Shown: positions 1 to 13,057, counted from the stretch's first letter. The stretch: DNA of 64,000 bases from Perognathus longimembris pacificus (GCF_023159225.1 NC_063180.1:12247797-12311796); one strand, 5' to 3'. Numbers and translations are program-made. The notes: generated by a model from the sequence alone, not told the origin.

Positions 1-110
1 CAGAGTGCTAGCCTTGAGCAGGAAGAAGCCAGGGACAGTGCTCAGGCCCCGAGTCCAAGGCCCAGGACTGGCCAAAAAATAAAAAATAAAAAATAAATAA
101 AAATAAATAA
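1..110 (+). mobile_element. 3' part of a dimeric ID-like SINE
   Basis: The right monomer of the rodent tRNA/ID-type dimer is visible (gctagccttgagcaggaag, then ggcccaggactggcc). It ends in an A-rich AAAAAT/AAAT tail. The left monomer lies before the window. It abuts L1-A exactly, so it may have inserted into that L1, and more L1 may lie upstream of the window. Confidence 0.85.
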
Positions 111-142
111 AGAAATGGGAAGACACAGCTTTAAACAAGATA

Positions 143-3100
143 GTGATAATGAAAGGAACAAACGATCATCTCTCAATCCTAACTGTCAATGTTAATGGAC
201 TTAATTCTCCAATCAAACGACATAGGCTCATAAGTTGGATCAAAAATCAAGATCCATCTTTCTGCTGCCTCCAAGAGACACATCTATCCAGCAAAAGTAA
301 ACATCTTCTAAAAGTGAAAGGCTGGAAACAAATCTATCAAGCAAATGGCCCCCATAAGCAGGCTGGAGTTGCAATCCTAGTATCAGACAAAATTGACTTC
401 AAATTAAAAAAGGTAAGAAGAGACAAAGAAGGTTACTACATACTAGTAAAGGGATCTCTCCTACAGGAAGAAATAACCATTCTAAATATCTACACAACAA
501 ATGCAGGAGCACCCAACTTCATCAAACAAACACTACTGGTTCTAAAAACACTCATAGACCCAAACACATTGATAGTTGGTGACTTTAACACTCCACTATC
601 ACCTCTGGACAGATCAACATGCCAAAAGCTGAACAAAGAAACCACAGAACTAAATAAATGCATAGACCAACTAGACTTAATCGACATCTACAGAATATTC
701 CACCCAGCAAGGACAGAATACACATTCTTCTCCGCAGCACATGGAACATTCTCCAAAATAGATCACATCTTATGGCACAAAGAAAATCTGTACAAATTCA
801 GAAGTATCCAAACCATTCCCTGCATTCTCTCAGACCACAATGGAATAAAATTAGAGCTCAACTCAAACAGCCACCACAGAAAATTCTACAATTCATGGAG
901 ACTAAACAACACACTGCTGAACCATCAGTGGGTCATTGAAGAAATTAAAATGGAAATTCAAATGTTTATGGACTTCAACCAAGTTGAGGACACAAAGTAC
1001 CAGCTCCTTTGGGACACAGCAAAGGCAGTACTCAGGAAAATTTATATCTGAGTACATACATCAACAAACTGGAGAAACAGCAACTCAGTAATTTAAGGAA
1101 GCATCTTAATTTTCTGGAGAGAGAACAGCAAGCCAAACCCCAAGTCAATAGATGGAAGCAAATAATTAAAATCAAATCAGAATTAAATCAATTAGAGACG
1201 AAAAAAAACATTGAAAGAATCAACAAAACAAAGAGTTGGTTCTTTGAAAAAATCAACAAGATAGACAGACCCCTGGCAAACCTGACCAAAAAATGAAGGC
1301 AGCATACTCAAATATACAAGATAAGAGATGAAACAGGTAACATCACCACAGAAATAACCGAAATTCAGAAAATAATAAGGGACTATTTTGCAAACCTTTA
1401 TGCCAACAAATTCGAGAACTTGGAAGAAATGGAAGATTTCCTAGAAAAAATTGATATCCCCAAACTGAACCATGAAGATTTAAACCTCCTAAACAGACCC
1501 ATATCCAGTATTGAAATAGAAACGGCAATAAATGATCTCCCATCAAAGAAAAGTCCAGGTCCAGACGGATTCACTGCAGAATTTTACAAGGCCTTCAAAA
1601 CAGAACTCACACCAATATTTCTCAAACTCTTCAATGAAATTGTAAGAGAACGTTCACTACCAGACTCATTCTATGAAGCCGGTATAGCCCTCATCCCAAA
1701 ACCAGGCAGAGACTCATCACGGAAAGAGGACTACAGACCGATCTCCCTGATGAACATAGATACAAAAATTCTCAACAAAATTCTGGCCAATCGACTTCAA
1801 CAGGTCATCAAAAAAATCATACACCATGATCAAACTGGATTCATCCCAGGGATGCAAAGTTGGTTTAACATATGTACGTCAATTAATGTAATCCACCACA
1901 TCAACCAGAGCAAGGTAAAAACCACATGGTTTTATCTCTGGATGCGGAAAAAGCGTTTGATAGAATCCAGCACCCATTTATGCTAAAAGCCCTGGAAAAA
2001 CTGGGATTCCAGGGAACATTCCTGAATATAATCAAGGCAGTTTATGACAAACCAACAGCAAGCATAACTCTAAATGGTGAAAAACTAAAGCCATTCCCTT
2101 TAAAATCACGAACAAGGCAGGGATGTCCACTGTCTCCCCTGCTCTTCAAAATAGTACTAGAATTCCTAGCCAGAGCAATTAGGCAAGAAGAAAATATAAA
2201 GGGGATCCAAATAGGAAAAGATGAAGTTAAACTTTCTCTCTTTGCAGATGACATGATCCTATACCTAAAAAATTCCATAGACTCTACCCCCAACCTACTA
2301 GAGCTGATCCAAAACTTTGGTAAAGTTGCAGGATATGAAATAAACCCTCAAAAATCAACGGCCTTTCTCTATGCTAATGACTCAAAGACCGAGGCTGAAA
2401 TCAGGAAAGCAATTCCTTTAGCAATAGCCCCCCAAAACATAAAATACCTAAGAATACCTTAACCAAAGAAGTGAAAGACCTATTTGATGAGAACTTTAAA
2501 AGCTTGAAAGCCGAAATTAAGTCAGAACTAAGGAAATGGAAAAACCTCCCATCCTTCTGGATTGGGAGGATTAATATAATCAAAATGGCAATATTGCCAA
2601 AGGCTATCTACAAATTCAATGCAATACCCATTAATATCCCAACACCATTCTTTAATGAAATAGAGGAAGCAAACCAGAAATTCATATGGAACAATAAAAG
2701 ACCTAGAATAGCAAAAACACTCCTAAGCAGGAATAACAGTGCTGGAGGAATTACAATACCCAACTTCAAGCTGTATTATAAAGCTATAGTAATAAAAACA
2801 GCTTAGTATTGGCACCGGAACAGGCCTGAAGACCAATGGAACAGAATTGAAGACCCAGAAATGAACCCACAGAACTACGCCTACTTAATCTTTGAGAAAG
2901 GAGCTAAAACAATAGTATGGAAGAAAGATAGCCTCTTTAACAAGTGGTGCTGGCAAACCTGGCTCAACACTTGCAACAAACTATAACTAGATCCTTATAT
3001 ATCACCCTACACCAAAATCAATTCCAAATGGATTAAAGACCTTGAAATCAAAACAGACACCCTGAAAACACTGAAGGAAGGAATAGGAGAAACACTTGGG

Positions 3101-3985
3101 CTCATTGGCACAGGACGGAACTTCCTTAACAAAGACCCAGAAAGGCTACAAATCAAAGAAATGTTGGACAAATGGGACTGCACCAAACTGCAGAGCTTCT
3201 GCACGGCAAAGGACATAGCTCACAAGATAAACAGAAAGCCCACAGACTTGGAGAAGATCTTTACTGGACATTCAACAGACAAAGGCCTCATCTCTAAAAT
3301 ATACGCAGAACTAAAAAAATTTCCTTCTTCCAAAACAAAACCGCAAAGAACCAATAGCCCCCTCATGAAGTGGGCTAAAGACTTACAAAGAGACTTCTCT
3401 GATGAGGAAATGAGAATGGCCAAGAGACATATGAAAAAGTGCTCTACATCACTGGCCATAAAAGAAATGCAAATCAAAACAATATTGAGATTCCATCTCA
3501 CCCCAGTAAGAATGTCATATATCAAGAAAACTAACAATAACAATTGTTGGAGGGGATGTGGCCAAAAGGGAACCCTACTTCATTGTTGGTGGGAATGTAA
3601 ACTGGTTCAGCCACTCTGGAAAGCAGTATGGAGATTCCTCAGAAGGCTAAATATAGAACTCCCGTATGACCCAGCAGCCCCACTTTTGGGTATCTATCCA
3701 AAAGACCACAAACAATATCACAGTAATGCCACCAGCACAACAATGTTCATCGCAGCACAATTTGTCATAGCTACAATCTGGAACCAACCCAGATGCCCCT
3801 CAGTAGAAGAATGGATCAGTAAAATGTGGTACATATACACAATGGAATTTTATGCCTCTATCAGAAAGAATGACATTGTCCCATTTGTAAGGAAATGGAA
3901 GGACTTGGAAAAAGTTATACTAAGTGAAGTGAGCCAGACCCAAAGAAACATGGACTCTATGGTCTCCCTTATGGGGAATAATTAG
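143..3985 (+). pseudogene. L1 ORF2 pseudogene (endonuclease-reverse transcriptase)
   Basis: ORF2 of L1 nicks DNA and reverse transcribes the element's RNA at the nick. The start is the ATG at 143 or 149 (MIMKGTND). The apurinic-endonuclease-type domain covers about 143-860 and keeps its signature residues: NVNGLN, QETH, GDFNTPLS, KIDHILW and SDHN. The reverse transcriptase covers about 1,420-2,460 with [14 protein letters not shown] (motif A) and FADDMILYL (motif C). The C-terminal Cys-rich stretch near 3,545-3,600 is [18 protein letters not shown]. The frame changes near 1,010-1,050, 1,930 and 2,460. Stops occur at 1,294, 2,804 and about 2,983, and the normal end is the TAG at 3,983. It is dead as an enzyme, but the break count is low for a genomic copy, so it is probably a fairly recent insertion. 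Confidence 0.95.
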
Positions 3986-4360
3986 TACAGGTTTAGGCAA
4001 GTCATAGCAGAGCATCACAAGGCCCAATAGCTATACCCTTATGAACACATAAGATGATGCTAAGTGAAATGAACTCCATGTTATGGAAACGATTGTTATA
4101 TCACAGTTGTAACTACTTTCAACATCCCATGTGTATCTGTAGCTTCTATTATTGATGATGTTCTTGTATCACCTTCCTGTGGTTGAACCTACACTATCTC
4201 TGTAATCTTATCTGAGTATATTGGAAACCGTGTATACTGGTATTGGAAGTAGTAATTTGAAAGGGAATACCAAAATTGAGAGACACAGGGTAAAAAAATA
4301 CAAACAACTACAAAAGCAATACTTGCAAAGCTGTTTGGTGTAAGTGAACTGAACATCTCC

Positions 4361-4404
4361 GGGGGTGGGGAAGGGCAAGTGGGAGGAGGGAGGGGGGTAT
4401 GAGG
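4361..4404 (+). repeat. G-rich polypurine tract in L1-A 3' UTR
   Basis: The + strand has G-runs separated by single A or T (ggggaggaggg-like). This position and composition are typical of the conserved L1 3' UTR polypurine tract, which can form G-quadruplexes. The complementary C/T-rich tract recurs in the antisense L1 ends at about 13,650, 15,905, 20,050, 41,800 and 57,180. Confidence 0.8.
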
Positions 4405-4509
4405 GTCAAGGTAACAAACAGTACAAGAAATGCATCCATTGCCTAACGTATGAAACTGTAACCTCTCTGTACATCAGTTTGATAATAAAAATTTGAAGAA
4501 AAAAAAAGA

Positions 4510-4536
4510 ACACACACACACACACACACCCCGCGC

Positions 4537-4569
<33 letters not shown>

Positions 4570-4570
4570 A
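4510..4570 (+). repeat. (CA)n then (CAA)n microsatellites at the L1 tail
   Basis: About ten CA repeats (4,510-4,530) and about eleven CAA repeats (4,536-4,570) lie directly after the A-tail of L1-A, separated by a short CCCCGCG piece. A microsatellite growing from a retroposon tail explains the position. Confidence 0.9.
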
Positions 4571-6254
4571 ATAAAACCCCAAGGCAATGAAACTACATTG
4601 AAATAGGCTCATTTCAATGATCATCATTTTTAGGTCTCATGAGAAGAGACATGTTGATTAAATTCTCCTTTTTTAAAATTGCAAAGGTGATACACAGGGG
4701 TTACAGTTAAAACTTCTTTTGAACACAGCCTAATCGTGTGTAAATTAAAAAGGAGGGACACATTATGAATAAAACTACTTTTTGAAATATGGTGGTGGAC
4801 CAAAGTAGTAATTCTAAAGTATTAGTGTAACTATGTGTATGTATTCATATTTATATTTATAAAATAAAATATATTTAAAAAAAAAAAAAATAATAAAAGT
4901 AGATTGAAATTTTTTGTTTGTTTTTGTTTTACTGAAAATATTACAAGCTATTTGTCTCCCATACTGAACTTTCTCAGAAAAATACTGGAATACACTTTTT
5001 GTTAAAATAAGGGAAAGGAAGATATAACAAACATTGTTATATAAGGGAAAATGTAGCATAAAGGAGAAGCAAGTATAACCTCAATATGGTGGTGACAAGG
5101 GGTCCTAGTATGCCTGCTATGTGTCAAATGCAGTGAGCAACCAATTTGAGCCACTAATAATGCAGGACTCCATATTGACAGCTTGCCTTTTCCCCCTAGT
5201 GAAATGTTATGCGCACTGAAATTAATGAAAAACCACTTTATTGATGGCATCCATCATGATGACAGCACAATGCTGAGACTAAAAAAGAAGACAATAAAGA
5301 AGTTTCTATCACAGATGATACCACCAAAGCCTGTTTTCTGTTAGGTTTGTTTTCAGTACCTTGGCAAAAGCTATGGCCTTTTTAAAAACTACAGTGTACA
5401 AGAAAACACAAATCTATTTCAAGAAGTCTAATTTCACTAAGTACATAGGTTCTTACATATGAAGATTTCCGAGGGTGGTCAATCTTTCATTGTTAGAATC
5501 TGTTTACAGTGTTTCCCATTTGTCCAGAGGAGATATTTTCGAAGACCCTTTCCCTCATATTACTATATCATATGTGTTTATACTATCTTCTTTTTCCTAC
5601 ACGTACATACCGCTGATAAATGTTTACTTCTTCAGCTAAAGGAAGGACTCTGAGGCTTGACCTCAGCATATCCTAATTGTCAACGTCAGTGCTCTTATAG
5701 ATTGGAGCCATAATAAAGGAAAACAAGTACCCTGAATACCACGATGTCCACCTGAAAACCTATGACTAATATTTGGATGCCCTGAACAAAAGGATGATGT
5801 ACATCCCAGGTGAACTGGTTTAAGATTTCATCCTGCTGCTCAGAATGATGTATAATGTAAAACTTATGAATAGTATATTATTAGAATTTTCCATTTAGTA
5901 CTTTCAGACCGTAGTTAGGTGCAGGTAACTGAAACTAAGGAAACAAAAGCCATTGTATGTCTACATTTCCATCTAAGACATGAGAAGGAAAAACTCCCAA
6001 TCACCTTCCCAATTATCCTGGAGAAACTTTGATGTTTACCATCCCATGAAATCTCTCTGCAGACATTGAGTGCCATCACCAGCATTAGCTAAGTCTGTAG
6101 CTGCTTTCTATAAGTTTGACCCTACAATGTAATGCTTCATTTGCAACCCCAACCATGATGACTGCAGACTTCACTCTTTCTTCCTTCTGTTGCAAGAACT
6201 TAGTTGCCCCTCATCTCTTTGACAAGTGAAACCCCGATCTTAGCTAATACTGCT
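4571..6254. other. no gene seen; AT-rich DNA
   Basis: No coding region is supported. At about 4,670-4,712 there is a possible worn antisense L1 3' end (tacacaggggttacagtt). A-runs lie at 4,870-4,890. Short open frames here show no family features. Confidence 0.6.
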
Positions 6255-6660
6255 CTCTCCATCCTATGTTCATGCTGCACGCCTGGCCATCTTGGCTTCT
6301 TCATGCTTGGGACCTGTTCAGTTCTTTGTAACCTGGGACATTTGCAACTCTTGTTTTCTCTGCTTAGAATGTCTTTGCCCCAAGGTGTTCGCTCACCGCC
6401 CCCCCCCCCACCTCTTCTAAGTCTATTCTTTGGTATCGCCTCAATGGCAACCAAAAATCATTTAGCTTATGCTGACAACTCTATCAGGACCCTCCCTGTC
6501 ATTCTCCCATCATTATGTCTCTTCATTGCACTTATCTTCATATAATATGCTTGATTTTTATTTTAAGTATGCTTTCCCATGGGGTCGAGGCATTCATAGG
6601 ACTGCTATGTCCTCTACCTATACCAGGAACATATTTCAGTAACATTTATCAAATAAAATG
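6255..6660 (-). mobile_element. ancient LINE-2 fragment, antisense
   Basis: The + strand reads like the reverse complement of the mammalian L2 3' region. A 'ttgcaactcttg...tctgcttagaatgtctttgcccc' block comes first, then 'cttcattgcacttatcttc', and finally a 'ccaggaacatatttcag...atttatcaaataaa' end. Divergence is high and a C-run sits at 6,401-6,410. The 113-residue open frame on + in this stretch has no other support. Confidence 0.65.
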
Positions 6661-9600
6661 AGATGGATTAATAAACTTTAAGGAAAGTGGAGTCATACAA
6701 AGTGAAGCAGATTATTTCTTAGCTCAAGGAGAAAGGAGGCTTCATTGTTCCAACGGATATTTTAATTACCAAAAATAGAATCTAGCATGCAGAATTTCCC
6801 ATTCTGATAACATGTTACATGCCCATGTAACACTCTATCCATGGAATAAGTATTGGAAAATTGTGCTTCTACTTCGGGAAATGCTGCTCAGATTGAATTG
6901 TAAGAGTAAGTTTGGATAAGAAGGAAAAGGGGCAGGACATTCGAACCCAGTATGCCTGAAGTGAAAGAGAAAACCATTTCCCTACTCACTAATTTATTTA
7001 TTCAGCAACTATTTATCATATGTATGGATTGAGCCAAAAATCTCCCAGAATGAGATGAGGAAGCTTAGAACAAAAGCAGCTAGGGTCCTAGCTAACAGAG
7101 TTCACATTGTCTGCTGACTGCTCTGATTTTGCTGACTACTTACAATCCTGCAAAATTCAGAGGAAGCTTACTCTAATCCAGTGTTCTACTCCTTGTAGGA
7201 TTTTTCTTTCAGATTAGAAAGAAACAAAAATGCAATTACTCCTAAATAGAGATGCCATATACAAAGTTGAAAGCCAACAAAGTATGGATTTCTTACCTGC
7301 TCTCATTTAATCCTTTCCCAATAGTCACCAAAATCAATATCATGCCTTACCAAGAGATCACAAACAGTTCCATTGACAGAACTGCAACCTTTTATTACAT
7401 CTTCCTTTCAAACAAGGGATATGACAGTAATATAGAGGAAAGGGTGGCAACTAGAAAACTAGTTGATAAGAGGTTGCTTTTTCATTTCCAGCATCGTGAC
7501 AAATAATTAAGTAATTTTGCTTTGAAACCAAGTCCTTTCTTTTTGATGAAACAGAACAGGGCAACAACATATTGTTCAGTGAATTATGGTGGCTAAAATC
7601 TCCCTCCAAAAATTACTTGTCATGGCAACAAGCAAGTGTCACCTATAAAGCCAGCAGCCTGAAGCAGATAGATTGTTTCAATTATCTAATTTTCACAATG
7701 AATGAACCCTGCTTATAGGAAATCCATAGGTGGCTGGCAGTGGTAAATGGTAGCTGTGACAAGAACAGAGCTGGGAGATTTACATCCTCTCTCAAATTAC
7801 AGGCAAGATTGTAATTTTCTGTAAATATTCATAGAAGTAGAAGTAGGAAAAGACAGAGAGGAAAGCAGGAAGCCATAAAACTTCCCCATTTGTCTTAGTT
7901 ACTAGAACGTGCCTCATCTTCCCAGTGTAGAACATAGTTCATGGAGAAATGTGCCTTTTCTGCTCTAAATGTCCATTGTGACACACTCTTCCTCTAGTGT
8001 GCCATTCAATGTCTTTGGATTGTTTATGTATGTGGCCAATGAACTCCTTTACTTTTGCAAAGTTTATTGCACATGGAATGTACACTAAAATTGTGCATAA
8101 GGCCTCCTGTTAAACCATCAAGTCAGTTGCCCTACAGTTGAAGAATCATTCTCCTCTGTTATTAGTTGTATAGAACATTGCAGTGGAAGGAGGGGCTAAA
8201 GGTATAACATTTACTTCCTGCCATACCAAGGAAAATGGCCCATGTTGATATGAAGCAGGAAGGAGGCAGGCCTTGTGATTGGTATATCCTCATCATCCAA
8301 CTCACCCTTAGAAGAGACTGGTCACTCACCAGCATGAGGCTTGGTTTCTTCTTCCCATACATCTATACATGGGAGAAACAGGGATAAAATATTTCTCATT
8401 TTGTCTCCATTTCTTACATTCCAATACTTGTCCCTTATTTTTACCAACCCCTACCTATTTTCAGAATCTATTGCTTTAGGCAAGATATTTTAACAAGGAT
8501 GATGACCAAGGAGCTTTCCCCTAAAATGACAGATTTATATAGAGGAATTTAATGCACCAAGATTAGTTTTTGCTGTGTGGTTATTTTATTGGGGCTATTT
8601 TGTCACTAGGGAAAATTAGGCACAGTGGTATATCTTTTTAGCATGTATATGGATACAAGGTGAGCAGTCCATCCAAGTAATCAAAACTGCTTCTTTTTAT
8701 CCCATTCAGTCCTAAAGCTTATTAAAGTGGTCCTAAAGTTCCTAAAGTGATTACTGACTGACCCAACTACCTGTTAAATTTCCACAAGACTCCCAGACCT
8801 TTAAAATTTGATGATAGTAAAAATTTCTTCTGTGCACTGATTTTTCCCTGATGATCCCATCTCCTTTTCAATATAGATTAAAAAGAAAAGAATAATTTTA
8901 TTTCGGCATAATTTCTTTTTAAGTGATGCTGACATTGATCAAATCAGTTGGTTTTCAAAGTGATGCTTAAACCCATAAGTGAACATAGACATAGGTATTA
9001 GTTGTGCATCCATAATCTCAATATTCTTGTTTGACAAAGTGCAGTTTCCAAAGCAAAACTCAGGAATAATTTGCAATAAATTGAAAGAACATCTAGGGAG
9101 AAGATTTTCCAAAGCCTGGTGGCTGGTGTGCATCAATCTACAGCCCTATCCACTTCACCTATCAATGATGCTGCGACAAACAATGGGAGCTGTAATCCTC
9201 CATTTTTTTTTTCAATTTCTGGCCTTGTGAGAATTTCTGATCCTCCTCCTCTTTACAACCTTTGCTCAAAGAGCACATGGCTACTGTTAGTTTGAACTCT
9301 GATGATTAAATCAGTAAGTGTTTATTTTGAAAATTGACAATAGGAAAGGAAGATATAGGCTCAACTTTTCACTGAAATTGTTTTTACTGTGATAGAAAAT
9401 TCCATGAAAGAACCAGACAGTTTACTATCAGGCACATAACATTCATTAACAAGTGGTTAAGGATTTCTGGAGACTTTATGTTGTTGTTTTTTAAAGGGAA
9501 ATATCCAATGAAATAGCATTCTGTCTCTCTCCCTCTCTCTTTGATGGTATTATCTCTTGTCCTTCAGCTTGCTCTGTAGGAGCTCTAAACGCTTGAGTTA

Positions 9601-9861
9601 TACCTCCAGCTCTTGAAGTATAAATCTTGAATGTGTACTATCATTATTTTTTACCCATAATACATTATGATAATAATAATAAAGAATTAATTGTAAGGAA
9701 GGGACCTATGGAATGTGGAAGAATGATGGAAGCTGTGACTCTGATCAAGAAGCATTGAACTTTTAAATGGATATGTTAAATCTTAATGTCTTTGTAAAAC
9801 CTTTTGAAACTTAGAAAATGAAAAAAAATCAAAATAAAAAAATTACCATACGTGGCTTGGA
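6661..9861. other. no gene seen; single-copy-like DNA
   Basis: No exon, RNA gene or clear repeat is recognised in most of this stretch. At 9,538-9,618 a worn antisense ID-like monomer can be made out (cgcttgagttatacctccagc). Small open frames at 7,252, 8,162, 8,939 and 8,979 look random. Confidence 0.55.
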
Positions 9862-10100
9862 AGCCAGGTGCCAGTAGCTCACACCTGTAATCCTAATCAG
9901 GAGGTTGAGATCTGAGGATCGAGGTTCAAAGGCAGCTGGAGCAGAAAAGTCTGTGAGACTCTCATCCCCAATGAAATACTCAGAAAAAGCCAGAAGTGTG
10001 GCTACAGATGATGTGGTAGAGCTTTAGCCTTGAGCAAAAAGCAGCTCAGGGACAGCAACTACGCCATGAATTCTCAATCCCCAGAACAGAAAAAAAGAAA
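9862..10100 (+). mobile_element. composite SINE, B1-like left half and ID-like right half
   Basis: The left half (gtagctcacacctgtaatcc, aggaggttgagatctgagg) resembles 7SL-derived B1. The right half (gtagagctttagccttgagc) is the ID-like monomer. A short A-rich tail ends near 10,100. Near-matching 'gtggctt' on both sides (about 9,852 and 10,102) looks like the target duplication. Confidence 0.8.
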
Positions 10101-10377
10101 GTGGCTTTGAGAAAAAACTTAGATTGCCAGCTAGGAGCAATCTGGAGTCAGGGTTAGAAGGAGTGTGGGCTCAGGTTCCAAGAGTTTCTTTCAGATTTGA
10201 AAACAAAATAGATCTTCAATAGTGAGATATGAGATATAAAGCTATAAGACCAATATAAAAGAGATCTCAACTAAGATGTGCTTATGGGTCCCTGGGCTGG
10301 CACAAGGTATCTCATGGAGTAGTTTTTAAAATGAAGGTAATTGATCTTAACACATAGCATATGAAGTTAGTTGTTTT

Positions 10378-10915
10378 TAATTCATTCAGTAAGTATGTAT
10401 AGTACCTCTATGTGTCAGGCACTATGGATATGGGGACATACAAAACAGACTTTGTTCTTGATTAACTGAAATTATAAGTAATGTAAAGGCATATGTGGTA
10501 AAAATTATCACATATAATATATAAACAAACAGATATTTTCTCAAGTGCTATGGAGAGAAATATGAGCTATAGCATGCTTACATATTTTCATTTTAGAATC
10601 AGGGCAGGATATCTGGAAAGCAAACTTGAAACTGAGACCTGAAGGATTAGTAGATTTAGATGAACAGAGAGAGGGAGGAAGAAAGGGGAGATAGAGATGA
10701 GAAGACAAATGCAAAGGTTGGACAGAGAGAGCCCCACAGGTTTGGGGAACTTAATAGAAGTCGGTACTATGAGGGCACAGAAAATGACCAGAACACTGAT
10801 GTCTATAACATCAAGACTACTGAAGAACTCAATGAGCCATGTTGGATTTTGTGCCAAGTAAAATGGAAAGCCATTGAAAGTTCTCAGCCAAGGAGAAATG
10901 GTTCAATCTAGCACT
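10378..10915 (+). mobile_element. ancient LINE-2 fragment
   Basis: The order of blocks matches the L2 3' region: ttcattcagtaagtatg, then tgtcaggcactatgg, gtgctatggagagaaatatg, gagacctgaaggattag, and aatggaaagccattgaaag. An open frame of 83 codons at 10,660-10,911 lies inside and is not a gene. Confidence 0.7.
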
Positions 10916-11702
10916 TGTTCAAATAGCACATAGTGGCTTACTTAGTTGCAAAAGGCAGAGAAAAGAAGAAAGATGAAATTGGGGAAAGTTGTTCAGATGA
11001 ACAGGGCTGGCAAACTGAGGATAGAAGTTAGGAGAGTTCTTGTAATTCTTGTATCAACTGCTATCTGCAGTTACAAGAGTTAAAGAGGTACAGCCCACCT
11101 AATTACCACTTAAGACCCAACTATGTTGTCTCTCCTATGATTTCTCCTATGTTGTCACTCAATTCAGTCTTGCAGGTGCATCAATATCAAAGAACACTTA
11201 AGGCTATTTTAGCAATTACCTTGATTAATTATTCTCTTAAGTTTTCCATATCCAATCTTCACTTGAAAAGCATTCTTTTGTCAGGTTAAAGACTTCTTAT
11301 CAGGAACAAAAAAAACATTGCATTCTGATAATTCATTTTGTCTTCATTTGGCAAGAGATGCCTGAAATCCTAGAGCTAAGCACACTAGAAGTGACCTAAC
11401 CACAGGAAAAGCAAGAGTGCTGAATTGAAAGTATTCAAGAGACGCATGGGCACTGAAGGCTTTGATATAGATGCTGGAGATATCCACCTGCTTTCAACCA
11501 ATTAGGACAATCTCCCTCCCAAGAGCATTTAATTCATTGGAAAGATAGCTTTTGGAGCAGCTTGCCCTCTCACCCTCACAGTATTAGAAGTTTAACAGCA
11601 GAAACCAAATCCTTCCAAAGGAAATGTGGAATTTCTCCTCGGCACTATTTGATAAACCACAAGGTTTAGCAGAAACTAGATCGGTTAAAAAATGGGAGGA
11701 GG
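10916..11702. other. no gene seen
   Basis: AT-rich DNA without recognisable repeat or coding signal. Confidence 0.5.
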
Positions 11703-11800
11703 AGGGCTGGGACTTAGCTCAGTGGCAAAGCAGTTGACTAGCAAGTGCAATATCCTTGGTTCAATACCCAGAATCAAAACAGACAAGACATATAAAAAGA
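11703..11800 (+). mobile_element. ID-type SINE monomer
   Basis: A single tRNA-like unit is visible: gggctgggacttagctcag (A-box region) and ttggttcaatacccag (B-box region), then an A-rich tail. It has the structure of a pol III promoter but is a retroposon, not a tRNA gene. Confidence 0.75.
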
Positions 11801-12294
11801 AATAAAGGAAAGCTTTGGAGCAAGACTCACTGCTAGATATGTCCAGTGTCATATATTGGAGGCTCAAGTTCGTTGCTAACCCCAGCATTCTTTATGCTTC
11901 AATTTACCCCACCACTCTGTCGCGAAATACAAAAGTTGTTAGGACCATAATGGATATCTCCAGCTTTAGAGGGCCATATACAGAGTTACATAAAAATTAT
12001 ATCACCAGAAGTATCTCCATTATATATTGGAGTTTCCAAGAGACTAATTAGCAAAATGGATTGAATGGGATGAAAAGTACAGAGACTTAGTGCACCGATT
12101 GTGGCCTGTAAACTTCATACTTGGGAAAGTAAGGGCATACCCCTGTTTCCATTTTAGGAGCCATTCATGCAAATAGCTTAATTTCCTAAACTCTAAAGTC
12201 TAAAGAGTTTTCACATTGATACAGAAGCTATTTAACCTCATAGAGAGAAGAGCTTCCTTCAATTGTTCCTTCTATTGGTTTTGTTTTGTGTTTT
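11801..12294. other. no gene seen
   Basis: No repeat family or coding region is recognised. The short frame at 11,815-12,051 shows no features. Confidence 0.5.
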
Positions 12295-12488
12295 GCCTGT
12301 CCTGGGGTTTGAACTCAGGGCCTGAGCACTGTCCATGGCTTCTTTTTGCTCAAGGCTAGTACTCTACCACTTGAGCAACAGCATCACTTCTGGCTTTTTC
12401 AACATGTGTGGTGCTGAGGAATCGAACACAGGGCTTCACGTTTACGAGGTGAGCACTCTACCACCATGCCCATATTCCCAGTCCCCCT
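12295..12488 (-). mobile_element. dimeric ID-like SINE, antisense
   Basis: The reverse complement of the dimer is clear: 'cagggcctgagcactgtcc', 'gctcaaggctagtactctacc', then the left monomer's 'cacagggcttcacg...cccatattcccagtccc'. Confidence 0.85.
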
Positions 12489-12587
12489 TGTATTGGTTTT
12501 AAAACATCCACTCATTTATCAGTAAATCAACAAACATTTGAAGTCTATTAGTGTATATTCTGTGTTTCTAAAGCAAATACATACAGT

Positions 12588-12675
12588 CTCTGAGCTTCAG
12601 GGGTCTTATTTATGAATTGAAGATGATAATGTCAATGTTAGGTGCTTGTAAGGAGAGAATCTTTTTAAAGCTCTC
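12588..12675 (+). mobile_element. MIR-like fragment
   Basis: The core of MIR can be followed (ctctgagcttcaggg, ttgaagatgataatg, aaagctctcagcac) at high divergence. Confidence 0.45.
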
Positions 12676-12842
12676 AGCACAGACAGGTGAGTCATATTTG
12701 TAACCCTAGGTACTCAAGAGGCTGAGATGCGAGGATTGAGCTTTGAAGCCAGCTTGGTAAAACACTCCATAAGACTTTTGTCTCTATCTAAGCAAATGTA
12801 AGGAAGAAGTGAAGCTGTAGAGCACTAGCCTTGAGCACAAAT
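12676..12842 (+). mobile_element. composite SINE, older copy
   Basis: A B1-like left half (tgtaaccctaggtactcaag, aggctgagatgcgagg) and an ID-like right half (gtagagcactagccttgagc). It runs straight into a second composite SINE. Confidence 0.7.
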
Positions 12843-13056
12843 CCAAGCAAGCTGGACACACCAATATCTGTAATCCTAGCTACTCAGGATTCTGAGATCT
12901 GAGATTTGTGGCTGAAAGCCAGCTCAGGAATGAGACTCTTACCTTCAATTAACTGCCAAAAAGCAGAAAATGGGGCTGTGGCTCAAGTGATAAAGGAAAA
13001 ATATCTTAAAAATCTCAGAGACAGTGCCCAGGTCCTGACTTCAAGCCATAGAACTG
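12843..13056 (+). mobile_element. composite SINE, tandem with the previous one
   Basis: The left half starts near 12,850 (acaccaatatctgtaatcc). The right half ends in 'gtgcccaggtcctgacttc'. The tail has become a long CA repeat. A frame at 12,906-13,148 reads through the repeat and is not a gene. Confidence 0.75.
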
Positions 13057-13057
13057 A

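Larger units (their letters stand above)
111..4508 (+). mobile_element. LINE-1 element L1-A, ORF2 plus 3' UTR
   Basis: The element starts in the short ORF1-ORF2 spacer, as judged against L1-D later in the window, and runs through all of ORF2, a 3' UTR and an A-rich end at about 4,496-4,508. ORF1 and the 5' UTR are absent from the window. Either it is 5' truncated or its 5' part lies left of the SINE at 1-110. Several frameshifts and two or more stops in ORF2 make it inactive. Confidence 0.95.

Noticed and set aside
6204..6545. 113-codon + strand frame
   Set aside because: It coincides with an antisense L2 fragment and contains a C-run giving a poly-Pro stretch.
11703..11780. tRNA-like A and B box sequence
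   Set aside because: It is an ID-type SINE with an A-tail. It lacks a foldable cloverleaf, and the same sequence recurs many times in the window.
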